The notes beneath the pieces are model-generated. The model searched no databases and was not told the DNA's origin. It saw nothing but the letters and a program-made list of their open reading frames with translations. A stretch of 64,000 bases of DNA from Kiloniellaceae bacterium (lineage in GTDB: Bacteria > Pseudomonadota > Alphaproteobacteria > Kiloniellales > J153), in assembly GCA_021776175.1 (NCBI GenBank), contig JAJFGJ010000003.1, positions 62,001 to 126,000 of the forward strand, written 5' to 3'. Shown here in pieces: positions 48,567-58,590 of the stretch (positions are counted from its first letter, which is position 1; each line of letters opens with the position of its first letter). The position numbers and the translations under genes are program-made.

Positions 48567-49909
48567 TCCGCCCGGGCTTCGGCTAGGCCGGGCGATGCCG
48601 CGCCCTTGGGCCGCTTGGCGAAGAGTTCGCGGAAAACCGGGTAGATATCGCCGGGCCGGGCGATACGCTTGGCCTGAAAATTATCCCAACTTTGCCCGGC
48701 CTCCCGGTATGCCCGCCATAGGGCGGTGCCGTTGTCGGACGACTTGAAGATGTCGGCCTCGCGCTCGTCCAGAATCTCGACATAGGCATAGTACTGGCAT
48801 AGGGGCATGATGACATCGTCGAGCATGCGCACGCATTTTTCCGAATCGCCGGAGAAATTGTCGCCGTCGGAGGCCTGGGCGGCGTAGATGTTCCACTCTT
48901 GCGTGGGGTAGCGTTCGTGGACGACGCGCAACATCTCCTCGAGCGCCGTGCTCACCACGGTGCCGCCGGTTTCCCGGCTGTAGAAAAACGTCTCTTCATC
49001 GACTTCCTGCGCTTCGTGCGTGTGGCGGATGAAGACGATATCGATCTTTTCGTAGCGCCGCTTGAGGAACAGGTGAAGCAGGATGAAGAACCGCTTGGCC
49101 AGTTCTTTCTCACGCTCACCCATGGAACCCGATACATCCATGAGGCAGAACATGACGGCTTTCGTATTGGGCAGGGCCTGGCGCTCGAAGCGGTTGAAGC
49201 GGATGTCGATTGGGTCGATAAAGGGCACGACCCTGCGCTTGCGTTCGAGGCGCGTCAGTTCCTCCCTCAATTTGGCGATTCTGTGCGGGGCGGTGCCGTC
49301 GCGGCCGCAATCGCGCTCAAGCTCTTCCATGCGCGCGGCGATTTCGTCCAGATCCTTTTGCTTAGGGCGGTGCAGGGCGATACGCCTGCCATAGCTGTTA
49401 CGCATGGTGCGCAGTACGTTGATGTTGGTCGGTGTGCCCGACACCGTATAACCCGCGCGGCGCGGTTTGAAGGCGATCACTTCCTTCAGGTTCGTCTTGA
49501 CCAGATCCGGCAGTTCCAGGTCCTCGAAGAACAACTCCAGGAATTCCTCGCGCGACAGGGTGAACTGAAATTCGTCGGTTCCCTCGCCGCCGTCCGCCGC
49601 GTCTTTACCGGCTCCGCTCCCAGCGCCCCCCTTGGGTTTGGACAGGCGGTCGCCGGCCGAGAATTCCTTGTTACCGGTAAGAACCTGGTCGCGCTTTCCG
49701 CCCTTGGATGAATTATGGAACTTGGGCTCGCCAACCCCCTTGGTGGGTACGCTGACAACCTGGCGGCCGTCCACGTCGGCGATACCCCGATCCTTGACGG
49801 ATTTATTGATGACGTTTTTTAGCTGCGCCCGCGCCCGGCGCAAAAAACGCTGGCGGTTGCTGAGGCTCTTATCCTTGGGGTTAAGGCGCCGGTCGATGAA
49901 GTTTGGCAT
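48563..49909 (-). CDS. yeaH: YeaH/DUF444 family protein
   Basis: The 448-residue protein starts MPNFIDRRLNPKDKSLSNRQRFLRR and carries the DUF444 von-Willebrand-like motif KAVMFCLMDVSGSMGEREKELAKRFF, with the MIDAS DVSGS, plus VFIRHTHEAQEVDEETFFYSRETGGTVVS. It works with the PrkA kinase (YeaG in E. coli) in nitrogen- and stationary-phase stress. A Gly/Ala-rich linker near residues 70-115 is low complexity. It is 21 bp from prkA. Confidence 0.95.
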   Translation of the reverse strand: MPNFIDRRLNPKDKSLSNRQRFLRRARAQLKNVINKSVKDRGIADVDGRQVVSVPTKGVGEPKFHNSSKGGKRDQVLTGNKEFSAGDRLSKPKGGAGSGAGKDAADGGEGTDEFQFTLSREEFLELFFEDLELPDLVKTNLKEVIAFKPRRAGYTVSGTPTNINVLRTMRNSYGRRIALHRPKQKDLDEIAARMEELERDCGRDGTAPHRIAKLREELTRLERKRRVVPFIDPIDIRFNRFERQALPNTKAVMFCLMDVSGSMGEREKELAKRFFILLHLFLKRRYEKIDIVFIRHTHEAQEVDEETFFYSRETGGTVVSTALEEMLRVVHERYPTQEWNIYAAQASDGDNFSGDSEKCVRMLDDVIMPLCQYYAYVEILDEREADIFKSSDNGTALWRAYREAGQSWDNFQAKRIARPGDIYPVFRELFAKRPKGAASPGLAEARAE

Positions 49910-49930
49910 GCCAATCTCTGATCCTGGGTA

Positions 49931-51880
49931 TCAGCCGGCCTTATTCACCCGCATGTACCATTCCACGAGACGGCGAACCTGCCGCTCGGTATAGCCGCGC
50001 TTCTTCATGCGCCGCAGGAACTCGTTGTGCTGCTTGTCGGTCACGCTGTCCTTCTTGGTGCCGAAGCTGATGACCGGCAGCAGATCCTCGACCTGGCTGA
50101 ACATGCGCTTTTCGATGACTTCGCGCAGTTTTTCATAGCTGGTCCAGGACGGGTTCTTGCCCTCGTGCTTGGCCCGGGCGCGCAGAGCGAACTTGACGAC
50201 CTCGTTACGGAAATCCTTGGGGTTGGCGATGCCCGCCGGTTTTTCGATCTTGGAAAGTTCCGCGTCCAGGATCTCCCGGTCGAAGATTTGACCCGTGTCA
50301 GGGTCCTTGAAGTCCTGGTCCTCGATCCAGGCATCGGCGTAGGCGATATAGCGGTCGAAGAGATTTTGGCCGTATTCGGTATAGGATTCGAGATAGGCCT
50401 TCTGAACCTCGTGGCCGATGAATTCGGCGTAACGTGGCGCCAGTTCGGATTTTATGAAGTCCAGGTATGCGGATTCCGCGTCGGATGGGAACTGCTCGCG
50501 CTTGATCGACTGTTCCAGAATGTACATCAGATGGACCGGGTCCGCGGCCACTTCCTCGGTATCGTAGTTGAAGGTCTCGGACAGAATCTTGAAGGCGAAA
50601 CGGGTGCTGACTCCGGTCATGCCTTCGTCGACGCCGGCCGTGTCGCGGTATTCCTGAACCGACTTGGCCTTGGGGTCGACGTCCTTCAGGTTCTCACCGT
50701 CGTAGACCCGCATCTTGGTGTGCAAGGGCGAATTTTCGTGGTCGTGCAGCCGGGTCGAGACGCAGAAGCGGCTCAAGGTTTCCAGCACCTCCGGCGCGCA
50801 GGCGCTATCGTCCAGCTCGCTATCGCGCAGCAGTTTATCGTAGATCCGTTTTTCTTCGGAGAAACGCAGGCAGTAAGGCACCTTGACCACGCACATGCGG
50901 TCCAGGAAGGCTTCGTTGTTCTTGTTGCTCTTGAACTGCCGCCACTCGGCCTCGTTTGAGTGGGCCAGCACCGTGCCCTGGTAGGGGAAGGCGCCGAAAT
51001 TCTCGGTGCCCAGGTAATTGCTTTCCTGAGTCGCCGTCAGGAGTGGGTGCAAGACCTTGATCGGCGCCTTGAACATCTCCACGAATTCGAGCATGCCCTG
51101 GGTGGTGCGGTTCAGGCCGCCGCTGTAGCTATAGGCGTCCGGGTCGGCCTGGCTGAAGTGTTCCAGCTGGCGAATATCGACCTTACCCACGAGCGCGGAT
51201 ATGTCCTGGTTGTTCTCATCGCCCGGCTCGGTCTTGGCCACGCCGATTTGGCGCAACCGCGACGGCATGAGTCTCACGACGCTGAATTTCGAGATGTCGC
51301 CGCCGAACTCATCCAGGCGCTTGGCCGCCCAGGGGGAAATCAACCCGGTCAAGCGGCGCTGCGCGATCCCGTATTTTTCCTCCAGGAGCCCGGCCATGCG
51401 TTGCGGGTGAAACAGGCCCAGCGGCGATTCGAATAGCGGACTTATCTGATCGCCGGCCTTGAGGACGTAGATCGGCCGCTCTTCGATGAGTTGCTTCAGG
51501 CGTTCCGCCAAGGATGACTTGCCGCCGCCGACCGGGCCCAGCAAGTAGAGGATCTGCTTGCGTTCCTCCAACCCCTGGGCTGCATATCGGAAATAGCCCA
51601 CGATCCGCTCGATCGTGTCTTCCATGCCGAAGAAATCGTTGAAGGCGGGGTACACCTTGATGGTCCGGTTCAAGAAAACCCGGCCCATGCGCTCGTCGGA
51701 ACTGGTATCGATCAACTTCGCTTCGCCGATGGCGGCGATCATGCGCTCCGGCGCGGAGGCGTACATCGTGGGATCTTCGCGGCAACCCAGCAGGTATTCC
51801 TGTAAACTGAGCTCTTCTTGCTTCTCACGATTGTAGATTTCGGCGAAGAGATCGAAGACATCGGGACTGTGCACATTCAT
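49931..51880 (-). CDS. prkA: PrkA-family AAA+/serine kinase-like protein
   Basis: The start at 51880 (MNVHSPDVFDLFAEIYNREK) with GAGGG upstream gives 649 residues, the usual length. The N-terminal AAA domain has P-loop GPVGGGKSS at 115-123 and the motif EEKRIYDKLL further on; the C-terminal PrkA domain includes ASYEKLREVIEKRMFS-like sequence. E. coli YeaG has been linked to stress survival and the Bacillus protein acts as protease or kinase. It is first of three; its promoter lies in 51881-52092. A start 45 bp upstream is less likely. Confidence 0.95.
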   Translation of the reverse strand: MNVHSPDVFDLFAEIYNREKQEELSLQEYLLGCREDPTMYASAPERMIAAIGEAKLIDTSSDERMGRVFLNRTIKVYPAFNDFFGMEDTIERIVGYFRYAAQGLEERKQILYLLGPVGGGKSSLAERLKQLIEERPIYVLKAGDQISPLFESPLGLFHPQRMAGLLEEKYGIAQRRLTGLISPWAAKRLDEFGGDISKFSVVRLMPSRLRQIGVAKTEPGDENNQDISALVGKVDIRQLEHFSQADPDAYSYSGGLNRTTQGMLEFVEMFKAPIKVLHPLLTATQESNYLGTENFGAFPYQGTVLAHSNEAEWRQFKSNKNNEAFLDRMCVVKVPYCLRFSEEKRIYDKLLRDSELDDSACAPEVLETLSRFCVSTRLHDHENSPLHTKMRVYDGENLKDVDPKAKSVQEYRDTAGVDEGMTGVSTRFAFKILSETFNYDTEEVAADPVHLMYILEQSIKREQFPSDAESAYLDFIKSELAPRYAEFIGHEVQKAYLESYTEYGQNLFDRYIAYADAWIEDQDFKDPDTGQIFDREILDAELSKIEKPAGIANPKDFRNEVVKFALRARAKHEGKNPSWTSYEKLREVIEKRMFSQVEDLLPVISFGTKKDSVTDKQHNEFLRRMKKRGYTERQVRRLVEWYMRVNKAG

Positions 51881-52092
51881 GGCGGACCCTCGTCGGTGTA
51901 CTATGGGTGTTTCAAACCGGTACAATCTAAGGGTGCGGCTATATGGTTAAGAACCTCTTGCGAACATAGGAAAGTTTCTTGCGTATCGAATGGCCCTTGC
52001 CGTCATGAATCATATTGGCATGCGCCAGCTTGAGCGCGAATGACAGGCGTCACACTTCAAGCGATCGTGATTTTCAAAGGTAAAAGAGCGAG
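51881..52092. promoter_or_regulatory. prkA upstream region
   Basis: This region should contain the prkA promoter, reading leftwards. It is AT-richer than its flanks. I see no convincing -35/-10 pair or inverted repeat, and no ORF. Confidence 0.4.
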
Positions 52093-52114
52093 AAAGCCGT
52101 AAGAATAAGGCTTT
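52093..52114 (-). terminator. Hairpin after soxG, probable terminator
   Basis: On the minus strand AAAGCC (from 52114) pairs with GGCTTT (ending 52093) around a 10-base AT-rich loop, followed by CTCGCTCTTTTACC. It lies about 20 bp beyond the soxG stop and would end the soxBDAG transcript before prkA. Confidence 0.55.
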
Positions 52115-52132
52115 AGCGGAGTCCGCGCGGGC

Positions 52133-52768
52133 CTATGACAGCCTTGCCGTCACTCCGTACTCGCGCGCTGCGTCTTCAAGCCAGAGCCAGGTATATTCGG
52201 CGAAACTGCGCACGGTATAAACGTCGAACGCGGGTTCCTCCGGCGCCGGTCCACCGCCGGTCAGGTGTATCAGGACCGTCGTCTTGGCCAAGCGGGTCTG
52301 CGCGCACTGCCCCGGGCGGAAGGCGCGGGGGTGCAGATCCAAAGGACAGCCCTTTTGCAGGGTGGCGCGGGCCTTGGCGCCCGAAATCTGGATGCAGGCG
52401 CGGCTCTCGCTAATATCGGTTACCGCCACTTGGTGATCTGCCAGGGCGGTGCGTAGATGCTCGGCGATGCGGGGCCCCGCGTCCGGGTCGCCGCGCGTGT
52501 CCACGATCGCCCACTCCCTAGGGCCCAGCCATAGGGCGGTGGTATTGCCGCCGCCGCCGCTGGTCCCCGCCTCGGCCGGCAGGGCATATCCGGATGCTGC
52601 CTTGAAGGCGTCCAGGAACGCCGGGTCGGCGCCCGGGCCGCGCAGGTTCACGAAGCCGAAAAAAGGCCGCTCGGCGAGGTGGACTCTGGCCGGCGCGGCG
52701 TCATCGCCGGTTTGGCCGCCCAGGCCGAGGTGAGCGAGCGGACTTTGCCGAAGGTACTTCTCAATCAT
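52133..52768 (-). CDS. soxG: Sarcosine oxidase gamma subunit
   Basis: The 211-residue product has the GcvT-like gamma-subunit pattern: SPLAHLGL at the N-terminus, ALWLGPREWAIVD in the middle and VTDISESRACIQISGAKARATLQKGCPLDLHPRAF, then FDVYTVRSFAEYTWLWLEDAAREYG. The subunit completes the heterotetramer but carries no cofactor. It overlaps soxA by 8 bp and ends the operon. Confidence 0.93.
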   Translation of the reverse strand: MIEKYLRQSPLAHLGLGGQTGDDAAPARVHLAERPFFGFVNLRGPGADPAFLDAFKAASGYALPAEAGTSGGGGNTTALWLGPREWAIVDTRGDPDAGPRIAEHLRTALADHQVAVTDISESRACIQISGAKARATLQKGCPLDLHPRAFRPGQCAQTRLAKTTVLIHLTGGGPAPEEPAFDVYTVRSFAEYTWLWLEDAAREYGVTARLS

Positions 52769-55700
52769 TGAGCCGGGTCCCTTCCGGATCGAGGAACACC
52801 GGGCCGGTGACGGTGCAGGCGACAGTCTTGCCGTTGGCTAGAGGGGCCTGCAGGCTTTGACCCATGCGGGCGCGCCCGCCTTTGATCATGGCGAGGGCGA
52901 TGGAGCGGCCAAGGTTGGGGCTTTCGTAGCTGGAGGTTACATGGCCGAGCATGGGCACGGGCGTTTGCGAAACCGCGCCTTCGACCAAGTGCGCGCCCTC
53001 GGGCAGGACCTCCTTGGGATCGTCGGTTAAGAGCCCGACCAGTTGCTTGCGGTCGGTCTTGATCATATCCGGCCGGGTGAGCGAGCGCTTGCCGATGAAA
53101 TCCTTTTTCTTCTTCGACACGATCCAATCCATGCCCAGATCGATGGGCGTGACCGAACCGTCGGTTTCCTGGCCGACGATAATGAAACCCTTCTCGGCCC
53201 GCAGCACGTGCATGGCTTCGGTGCCGTAGGGGGTGATGCCGTACTTGGCCCCGGCGGTCATCAGGGCCTGCCACAGGGCCAGGCCGCAAGAGGCGGGGAC
53301 GTTGATCTCATAGCTCATCTCGCCGGTGAAGGAGATGCGGGCGATGCGTGCCTCGATACCCGCGACGCGGCCGTCGCGGATCGACATGTGCGGGAGGCTT
53401 TCGGATGATAGATCCATATCCCCGGCCAACTCCGCCAGCAGGGCCCGCGCGTTGGGTCCGGCGATGGTCACGGTCGCGAACTGATCGGTGACGCTGGTCA
53501 TGTGAACGTCGAGGTCCGGCCACTCGGTTTGCAGGTATTCTTCCAGATGCGCCAGCACCGGCGCCGCGTTGCCGGTGGTCGTGGTCATCAGGTAATGGGC
53601 GTCGCCCAAGCGCGAAGTCACGCCGTCATCCATCACCATGCCCGCTTCGTTGAGCATCAGTCCGTAGCGGCAGCGCCCAACCGCCAGTTTAGCCCAGGCA
53701 TTGGTATAAACCCGGTTCAGGAATTCGGCCGCATCCTTGCCCTGGATATCGATCTTTCCCAGGGTCGTGGCGTCCATGATGCCGAGTGAATCGCGCGCCG
53801 CCTTGACCTCGCGATTGACCGCTTGGTGCATGGTTTCCCCGGCCTTGGGGAAATACCAAGGCCGCTTCCACTGCCCGACATCCTCGAACACGGCCCCGGC
53901 CTGTTCGTGCCAGGGATGAATCGGGGTTTTCCGCGCCGGGTCCAGGAGGCCGTCCACGTCGCGTCCGGCGAAGACGCCGAAGGTGACCGGCGTGTAGGGC
54001 GGGCGGAAGGTCGTCACGCCGACATCGGGAATCTCACGGCCCTGGATTTGCGCGACGATGCCGATGGCATTGACGTTGCCGGTTTTGCCCTGATCGGTTC
54101 CCATGCCGGTGGCGGTGTAGCGTTTCACATGCTCGATCGATTCGTAGCCTTCGCGCAGCGCCAGCTTCAGATCATTGACGGTGACGTCGTTCTGAAAGTC
54201 CACGAAGGCCTTGCCGGCGCGCCCGGCGGGCTTGTCCGAGGGGACTTCCCAGCACCAGCGGGCGGGGAGGAAATCGTGGTTCTGGGCACGGGGCGCGGCG
54301 GCGGACTTGCGGCCGCTCTTTACGCCGGAGTCCTTGGCCGCCTGCTGGCCGGCGGCGAAACCTTGAGCCAGGCAATCGTTTAGTCCAAAGGTCCCGTTGC
54401 AGGCGCCCGCCGAGCGTTCCGCCTGGGCCGAGGCGCCGGGCACGAAGCAACCGAGCCCGGCATCGAAACGCACCTTGCCGCGCGATTGGCTGAACAGATG
54501 CAAGCTCGGGTTCCAGCCTCCCGACATGGCCAGGAGATCGCAATCCAGGGTCTCTCCGGCGGCCAGGGCTTGTGTGCCCTCGGCATTCAGGCGCGCGATT
54601 TGCACTTGCCTCACGCGCCGGTCTCCTCGGGTGCCGATCACGGCGCTGCCCGGAACCACCCGCAGCCCGGCCGCTTCCGCCCGCTCGCTGGCCGGCCCCA
54701 TGGGGTCCTCGCGCAAGTCGACGATGGCCGCCACTTCGATACCCGCCGCCGCCATGTCGAGCGCCGCCAAGTGGCCGCTTTCGTTGTTGGTGAAGACGAC
54801 GGCCCTTTTTCCGGGCCGGACCGCGTAGCGGTTGACATAAGTCCGGCAGGCGTCGGCCAACATGATGCCGGGCCGGTCGTTGTCGGCGAAGACGAGAGGC
54901 CGCTCGATCGCGCCGGTGGCGAGCACCACCTGCTTGGCCCGCAGTTTCCACAGGCGTTGGCGCGGCAGCGCGCCCGCTTCGCCGCCCAGGTGGTCGGTCA
55001 CCCGCTCGACCAGGGCCATGAAATTGTGGTCGAAGTAACCGTAGGCGAGGGTCCGGGTCAGGATCGTGACCTCTTCCATGGCCTCCAGCTCGGTCCGCGC
55101 GGCGGCGATCCAGTCGGATGCCGGCTCGCCGTCGATGGTCTCTCCGCTGCCGCTCCACAGGCTGCCGCCCAGAACCGAATCCTGCTCGGCCAGGATAACC
55201 CGGGCGCCGCTACGCCCGGCGGCCAAGGCGGCGGCCAGGCCAGTGGCCCCGGCGCCGACCACCAGCACGTCGCAATAGGCGAAGGTCTTGTCGTAGTGGT
55301 CCGGGTCGCGCTCGCGCGGCGCCTCGCCCAATCCGGCGGCGTGGCGGACGATATATTCGTACTTCATCCAGAACGAGGCCGGCCACATGAAGGTCTTGTA
55401 GTAAAATCCGGCCGGCAGAAAACGCGACAGCCTGTTGTTCACGGCGCCGATATCGAAGTTCAGGCTCGGCCAGCGGTTCTGCGAGCTTGCGCGCAGGCCG
55501 TCGAAGAGTTCGATCTGGGTGGCGCGCTGGTTCGGTTCGACGCGCGCGCCTTCGCCAAGCTGGATAAGAGCGTTCGGCTCCTCCGCCCCGGCGCTCAGGA
55601 TGCCGCGCGGCCGGTGGTACTTATAGCTGCGCCCGACCAGATGGACGCCGTTGGCGAGCAGGGCCGAGGCCAGCGTATCCCCGGCGCAGCCCATGTAGTC

Positions 55701-55778
55701 GCGGCCGTCGAAGCGAAAGCCGAGCCGGCGGCCGCGGTCAATCAAGCCGCCTTCGGGTAAGCGGAAACTCTGGGTCAT
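52761..55778 (-). CDS. soxA: Sarcosine oxidase alpha subunit
   Basis: This 1005-residue protein has three parts. The N-terminal ferredoxin-like domain includes GRDYMGCAGDTLASALLANG. A dinucleotide-binding domain follows ([30 protein letters not shown], about 170-205, for NAD). The C-terminal GcvT-type domain has MDATTLGKIDIQGKDAAEFLNRVYTN and GCxLMLNEAGMVMDDGV-like sequence and binds THF. The enzyme oxidatively demethylates sarcosine to glycine, giving H2O2 and methylene-THF when THF is present. Length and order (B-D-A-G) are canonical. Confidence 0.95.
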   Translation of the reverse strand: MTQSFRLPEGGLIDRGRRLGFRFDGRDYMGCAGDTLASALLANGVHLVGRSYKYHRPRGILSAGAEEPNALIQLGEGARVEPNQRATQIELFDGLRASSQNRWPSLNFDIGAVNNRLSRFLPAGFYYKTFMWPASFWMKYEYIVRHAAGLGEAPRERDPDHYDKTFAYCDVLVVGAGATGLAAALAAGRSGARVILAEQDSVLGGSLWSGSGETIDGEPASDWIAAARTELEAMEEVTILTRTLAYGYFDHNFMALVERVTDHLGGEAGALPRQRLWKLRAKQVVLATGAIERPLVFADNDRPGIMLADACRTYVNRYAVRPGKRAVVFTNNESGHLAALDMAAAGIEVAAIVDLREDPMGPASERAEAAGLRVVPGSAVIGTRGDRRVRQVQIARLNAEGTQALAAGETLDCDLLAMSGGWNPSLHLFSQSRGKVRFDAGLGCFVPGASAQAERSAGACNGTFGLNDCLAQGFAAGQQAAKDSGVKSGRKSAAAPRAQNHDFLPARWCWEVPSDKPAGRAGKAFVDFQNDVTVNDLKLALREGYESIEHVKRYTATGMGTDQGKTGNVNAIGIVAQIQGREIPDVGVTTFRPPYTPVTFGVFAGRDVDGLLDPARKTPIHPWHEQAGAVFEDVGQWKRPWYFPKAGETMHQAVNREVKAARDSLGIMDATTLGKIDIQGKDAAEFLNRVYTNAWAKLAVGRCRYGLMLNEAGMVMDDGVTSRLGDAHYLMTTTTGNAAPVLAHLEEYLQTEWPDLDVHMTSVTDQFATVTIAGPNARALLAELAGDMDLSSESLPHMSIRDGRVAGIEARIARISFTGEMSYEINVPASCGLALWQALMTAGAKYGITPYGTEAMHVLRAEKGFIIVGQETDGSVTPIDLGMDWIVSKKKKDFIGKRSLTRPDMIKTDRKQLVGLLTDDPKEVLPEGAHLVEGAVSQTPVPMLGHVTSSYESPNLGRSIALAMIKGGRARMGQSLQAPLANGKTVACTVTGPVFLDPEGTRLND

Positions 55779-55793
55779 GTCTGCCCGCGCTCC

Positions 55794-56087
55794 CTAGACC
55801 TGAGTCTCGAAATCGAGCTTGGGCGGCTTGGCGCCGGTCTCGTAGGACGCCAGGATTTCGTAGGTCACGGTATGGCGCGCGACGTTGAACCACTGGCGGC
55901 AGCCGTGGGCATGGACCCAGCGCTCCAGGAACACGCCCTTGGTGTTGTCGCGCATGAAGACGTAGTCCGCCCAGGTCTCGTCGTCGATCGCTGCCGGATC
56001 CTCGGGCCGGGTGATATGGGCCTGGCCGCCGTAGGAGAATTCGATCTCGCAACGCGGCCCGCAATGGGGGCAGGGGATGACCAGCAT
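55794..56087 (-). CDS. soxD: Sarcosine oxidase delta subunit
   Basis: The 97-residue protein begins MLVIPCPHCGPRCEIEFSYGG, giving the Cys pair C6 and C9, and later has VHAHGCRQWFNVARHTVTYEI, whose His and Cys complete the Zn site of delta subunits. It is 15 bp upstream of soxA and 17 bp downstream of soxB. Confidence 0.95.
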   Translation of the reverse strand: MLVIPCPHCGPRCEIEFSYGGQAHITRPEDPAAIDDETWADYVFMRDNTKGVFLERWVHAHGCRQWFNVARHTVTYEILASYETGAKPPKLDFETQV

Positions 56088-56104
56088 GTCGCGTGCCTTT
56101 ATTC

Positions 56105-57355
56105 TCAGTGAGCCACGGCCGCCGCGCCGTGCTCGTCGATCAAATAGCCGGTGCGGAACCGGTCCAGCGAGAAGGCGGCGTTCAACTCATGGGGCATGTC
56201 GTTCGCGATGGTGTGAGCGTAGGCCCAGCCGGCGCCCGGCGTGGACTTGAAGCCGCCCGTGCCCCAGCCACCGTTGACGTACATGCCCTCGACCGGGGTC
56301 TTGCCCAGGACCGGGCTGGCGTCGGGGCAGGTGTCGACGATGCCGCCCCACTGGCGCAGCATGCGCATGCGCCGGAACATGGGAAACAGTTCGCAGATCG
56401 CGCCCAGGGTTTCCTCGGTAACCGGCAGACTGCCGCGCTGGCCATAGCCGATATAGGAATCGGCGCCGGCGCCAATGACCAGCTCGCCCTTGTCCGACTG
56501 GCTGATATAGGCGTGGATCGCGCCCGACATGACGACGGTATCGAGGACCGGCTTGACCGGTTCCGACACCAGGGCCTGCAGGGGCAGGCTTTGTATGGGC
56601 AGGCGGAATCCGGCCAATCCGGCCATGACACTGGAATGGCCGGCGACCGCGAGACCGACTTTCCCGGTCTCGATCGTACCCTTGCCGGTCTCGACCGCGC
56701 TCACGCGGCCGTTCTCGATCCGGAACCCGGTGACCGGGCACTGCTGAATGATATCGACGCCAAGCGCATCCGCCGCCCGGGCATAGCCCCAGGCCACGGC
56801 GTCGTGACGGGCGGTGCCGCCGCGCCGCTGTATCGACGCGCCCAAAACCGGATAGCGTCCCCCGGCCCGCAGATCGATGATCGGCACCAGGTCCTTGATC
56901 TGGCGCGGGGTCAGGAATTCGGAGTCCACGCCGTTCAAACGGTTGGCGCTGATCCGGCGCCCGATTTCCTTCAGGTCGTGCTGGTTGTGCGCCAGGTTGA
57001 TCACGCCACGCTGGCTGAACATGACATTGTAATTCAACTCCTGGCTGAGACCCTCCCAAAGCTTCAGGGAATGCTCGTAGAGCGCCGCGCTCTCGTCCCA
57101 GAGATAGTTGGAGCGCACGATGGTCGTGTTGCGCCCGGTATTGCCGCCGCCGATCCAGCCGCTCTCTATCACCGCGACATTGGTAATTCCGTGGTTCTTG
57201 GCCAGGTAATAGGCGGTCGCCAAGCCATGCCCGCCGCCGCCGACGATAACGGCGTCATAGGACGGCTTCGGCTCCGGGCTGCGCCAGGCGCGCGGCCAGT
57301 CCTCGTGGTAGTTCAGCGCATTGCGCAACAGGCTGAATAGGGAATAGCGCGTCAT
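56105..57355 (-). CDS. soxB: Sarcosine oxidase beta subunit
   Basis: The 416-residue flavoprotein has FAD-binding [21 protein letters not shown] (residues 33-53), followed by [32 protein letters not shown] contains His184, the position of the covalent FMN attachment in the family. [20 protein letters not shown] is the C-terminal signature. It houses the sarcosine oxidation site. It is the first gene of the operon, divergent from the GlxA-type regulator. Confidence 0.95.
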   Translation of the reverse strand: MTRYSLFSLLRNALNYHEDWPRAWRSPEPKPSYDAVIVGGGGHGLATAYYLAKNHGITNVAVIESGWIGGGNTGRNTTIVRSNYLWDESAALYEHSLKLWEGLSQELNYNVMFSQRGVINLAHNQHDLKEIGRRISANRLNGVDSEFLTPRQIKDLVPIIDLRAGGRYPVLGASIQRRGGTARHDAVAWGYARAADALGVDIIQQCPVTGFRIENGRVSAVETGKGTIETGKVGLAVAGHSSVMAGLAGFRLPIQSLPLQALVSEPVKPVLDTVVMSGAIHAYISQSDKGELVIGAGADSYIGYGQRGSLPVTEETLGAICELFPMFRRMRMLRQWGGIVDTCPDASPVLGKTPVEGMYVNGGWGTGGFKSTPGAGWAYAHTIANDMPHELNAAFSLDRFRTGYLIDEHGAAAVAH

Positions 57356-57530
57356 GTCCGGTCGGATTTCCAGTCGGTTCCAAGAAGGTCAGAAGCGGTG
57401 CCGGAGGCCGTTTCGGCTTGCGAGTTCACGGCATCGAATTTTCTATTCGCGACATGAGAGTTTTATGCCAAAGTCGCTCGACAATCGGCTGGAACAATAG
57501 CCAAGGGCAGGGGCGGGAGTCCATCTATTC
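57356..57530. promoter_or_regulatory. soxB-regulator divergent promoter with repeated TGTCG boxes
   Basis: The 175-bp gap between soxB and the regulator contains CGACA at 57450-57454 and again at 57479-57483, in the same orientation 29 bp apart. Read on the minus strand they are TGTCG direct repeats embedded in TGTCGCGA and TGTCGAGCGA, followed by AT-rich DNA. Direct half-sites of this kind suit an AraC-family dimer. Binding is unproven. Confidence 0.35.
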
Positions 57531-58544
57531 ATGCTTGGTAATCCTACGCGCGAACTGCCATACGGTATCGGATTCGTGATGATACCGAGTTTCTCGATGA
57601 TCGCCTTCGCCGGCGCCATCGAAACCTTGCGCCTGGCCAACCGGACCAGCGAACTAGACCTTTATCGGTATCGGGTTCTTTCGCCCGACGGCGGGGCGGT
57701 GAGGGCCTCGAACGGAGTCGAGATCACGCCGGACATGGGCCTGAATGAGGCGTCGTCATTCGATACCGTCTTGGTGTGCTCCGGCACCGACGTGCAGCGG
57801 TACCGGAATAAAGCCGTCGATTCGTACTTGCGCCGCATGGCGCGCAAGGGGGCCGGCATAGGGGCGATCTGCACGGGCAGCTACATCCTGGCGCGCCTGG
57901 GTTTGCTGGACGGGTACCGTTGCACGATCCACTGGGAGAACCTGGCCGGTTTCATCGAGGAGTTTCCACTTATCGAGATCGCCAACGAGCTGTTCGAGAT
58001 CGACCGGAACCGCTTCACCTGTTCGGGCGGGACCGCGGCTATCGACCTGATGCTCAATCTGATCGGGCGCCAGCACGGTCATGATTTGGCGGCCGCGATC
58101 GCCGATCAATGCATGCACGACCGTATCCGCGACCGGCACGACCGGCAGCGGATGTCCTTGCCCGCGCGCCTGGGCGTGCGCCATCCCAAGCTTCTGGCCG
58201 TGATCGACCTGATGGAGAAAAATCTGGAAGAACCCTTGACCCGCACCGACCTGGCGCAGAACGCCGGTTTGTCGACCCGGCAGCTTGAGCGCCTGTTCCG
58301 AAAGTATCTGGCGCGTTCTCCCGCGCGCTACTATCTGGAACTGCGCCTCGACCGCGCGCGCCTGCTGCTGCTCCAGACCAATATGTCGATTATCGACGTG
58401 GCGCTTGCCTGCGGCTTCGTTTCGGCCTCGCACTTCTCCAAATGCTACCGCGACTTCTTCGGCCGCACCCCGCGCAAGGAGCGAGGCGTGCCGCCCGAAT
58501 TCGAAGCCACCGGTGGGCCGGCGGCGGCCACCGGGGCCGCGTGA
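57531..58544 (+). CDS. GlxA-family (GATase1-like/AraC) regulator, GbdR/CdhR type
   Basis: The 337-residue protein has an N-terminal DJ-1/PfpI-like domain (YGIGFVMIPSFSMIAFAGAIETLRLANR, then GAGIGAICTGSYILARLGLLDG with the nucleophile-elbow Cys and IHWENLAGFIEEFP). A C-terminal AraC HTH domain follows (EPLTRTDLAQNAGLSTRQLERLFRKYL and DVALACGFVSASHFSKCYRDFFGRTPRKER). Relatives GbdR and CdhR activate betaine/dimethylglycine or carnitine catabolism. Being divergent from soxB, it likely activates sarcosine oxidase. The ligand is inferred only. Confidence 0.9.
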   Translation: MLGNPTRELPYGIGFVMIPSFSMIAFAGAIETLRLANRTSELDLYRYRVLSPDGGAVRASNGVEITPDMGLNEASSFDTVLVCSGTDVQRYRNKAVDSYLRRMARKGAGIGAICTGSYILARLGLLDGYRCTIHWENLAGFIEEFPLIEIANELFEIDRNRFTCSGGTAAIDLMLNLIGRQHGHDLAAAIADQCMHDRIRDRHDRQRMSLPARLGVRHPKLLAVIDLMEKNLEEPLTRTDLAQNAGLSTRQLERLFRKYLARSPARYYLELRLDRARLLLLQTNMSIIDVALACGFVSASHFSKCYRDFFGRTPRKERGVPPEFEATGGPAAATGAA

Positions 58545-58590
58545 TCGCCAAGGCAACGTTCTCCATCGTCGATCGACTAGAACGGGCGCC

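Noticed and set aside
54486..55760. 424-codon open frame antisense to soxA
   Set aside because: Sense strand encodes the full sarcosine oxidase alpha subunit; the antisense frame has no ribosome binding site or domain.
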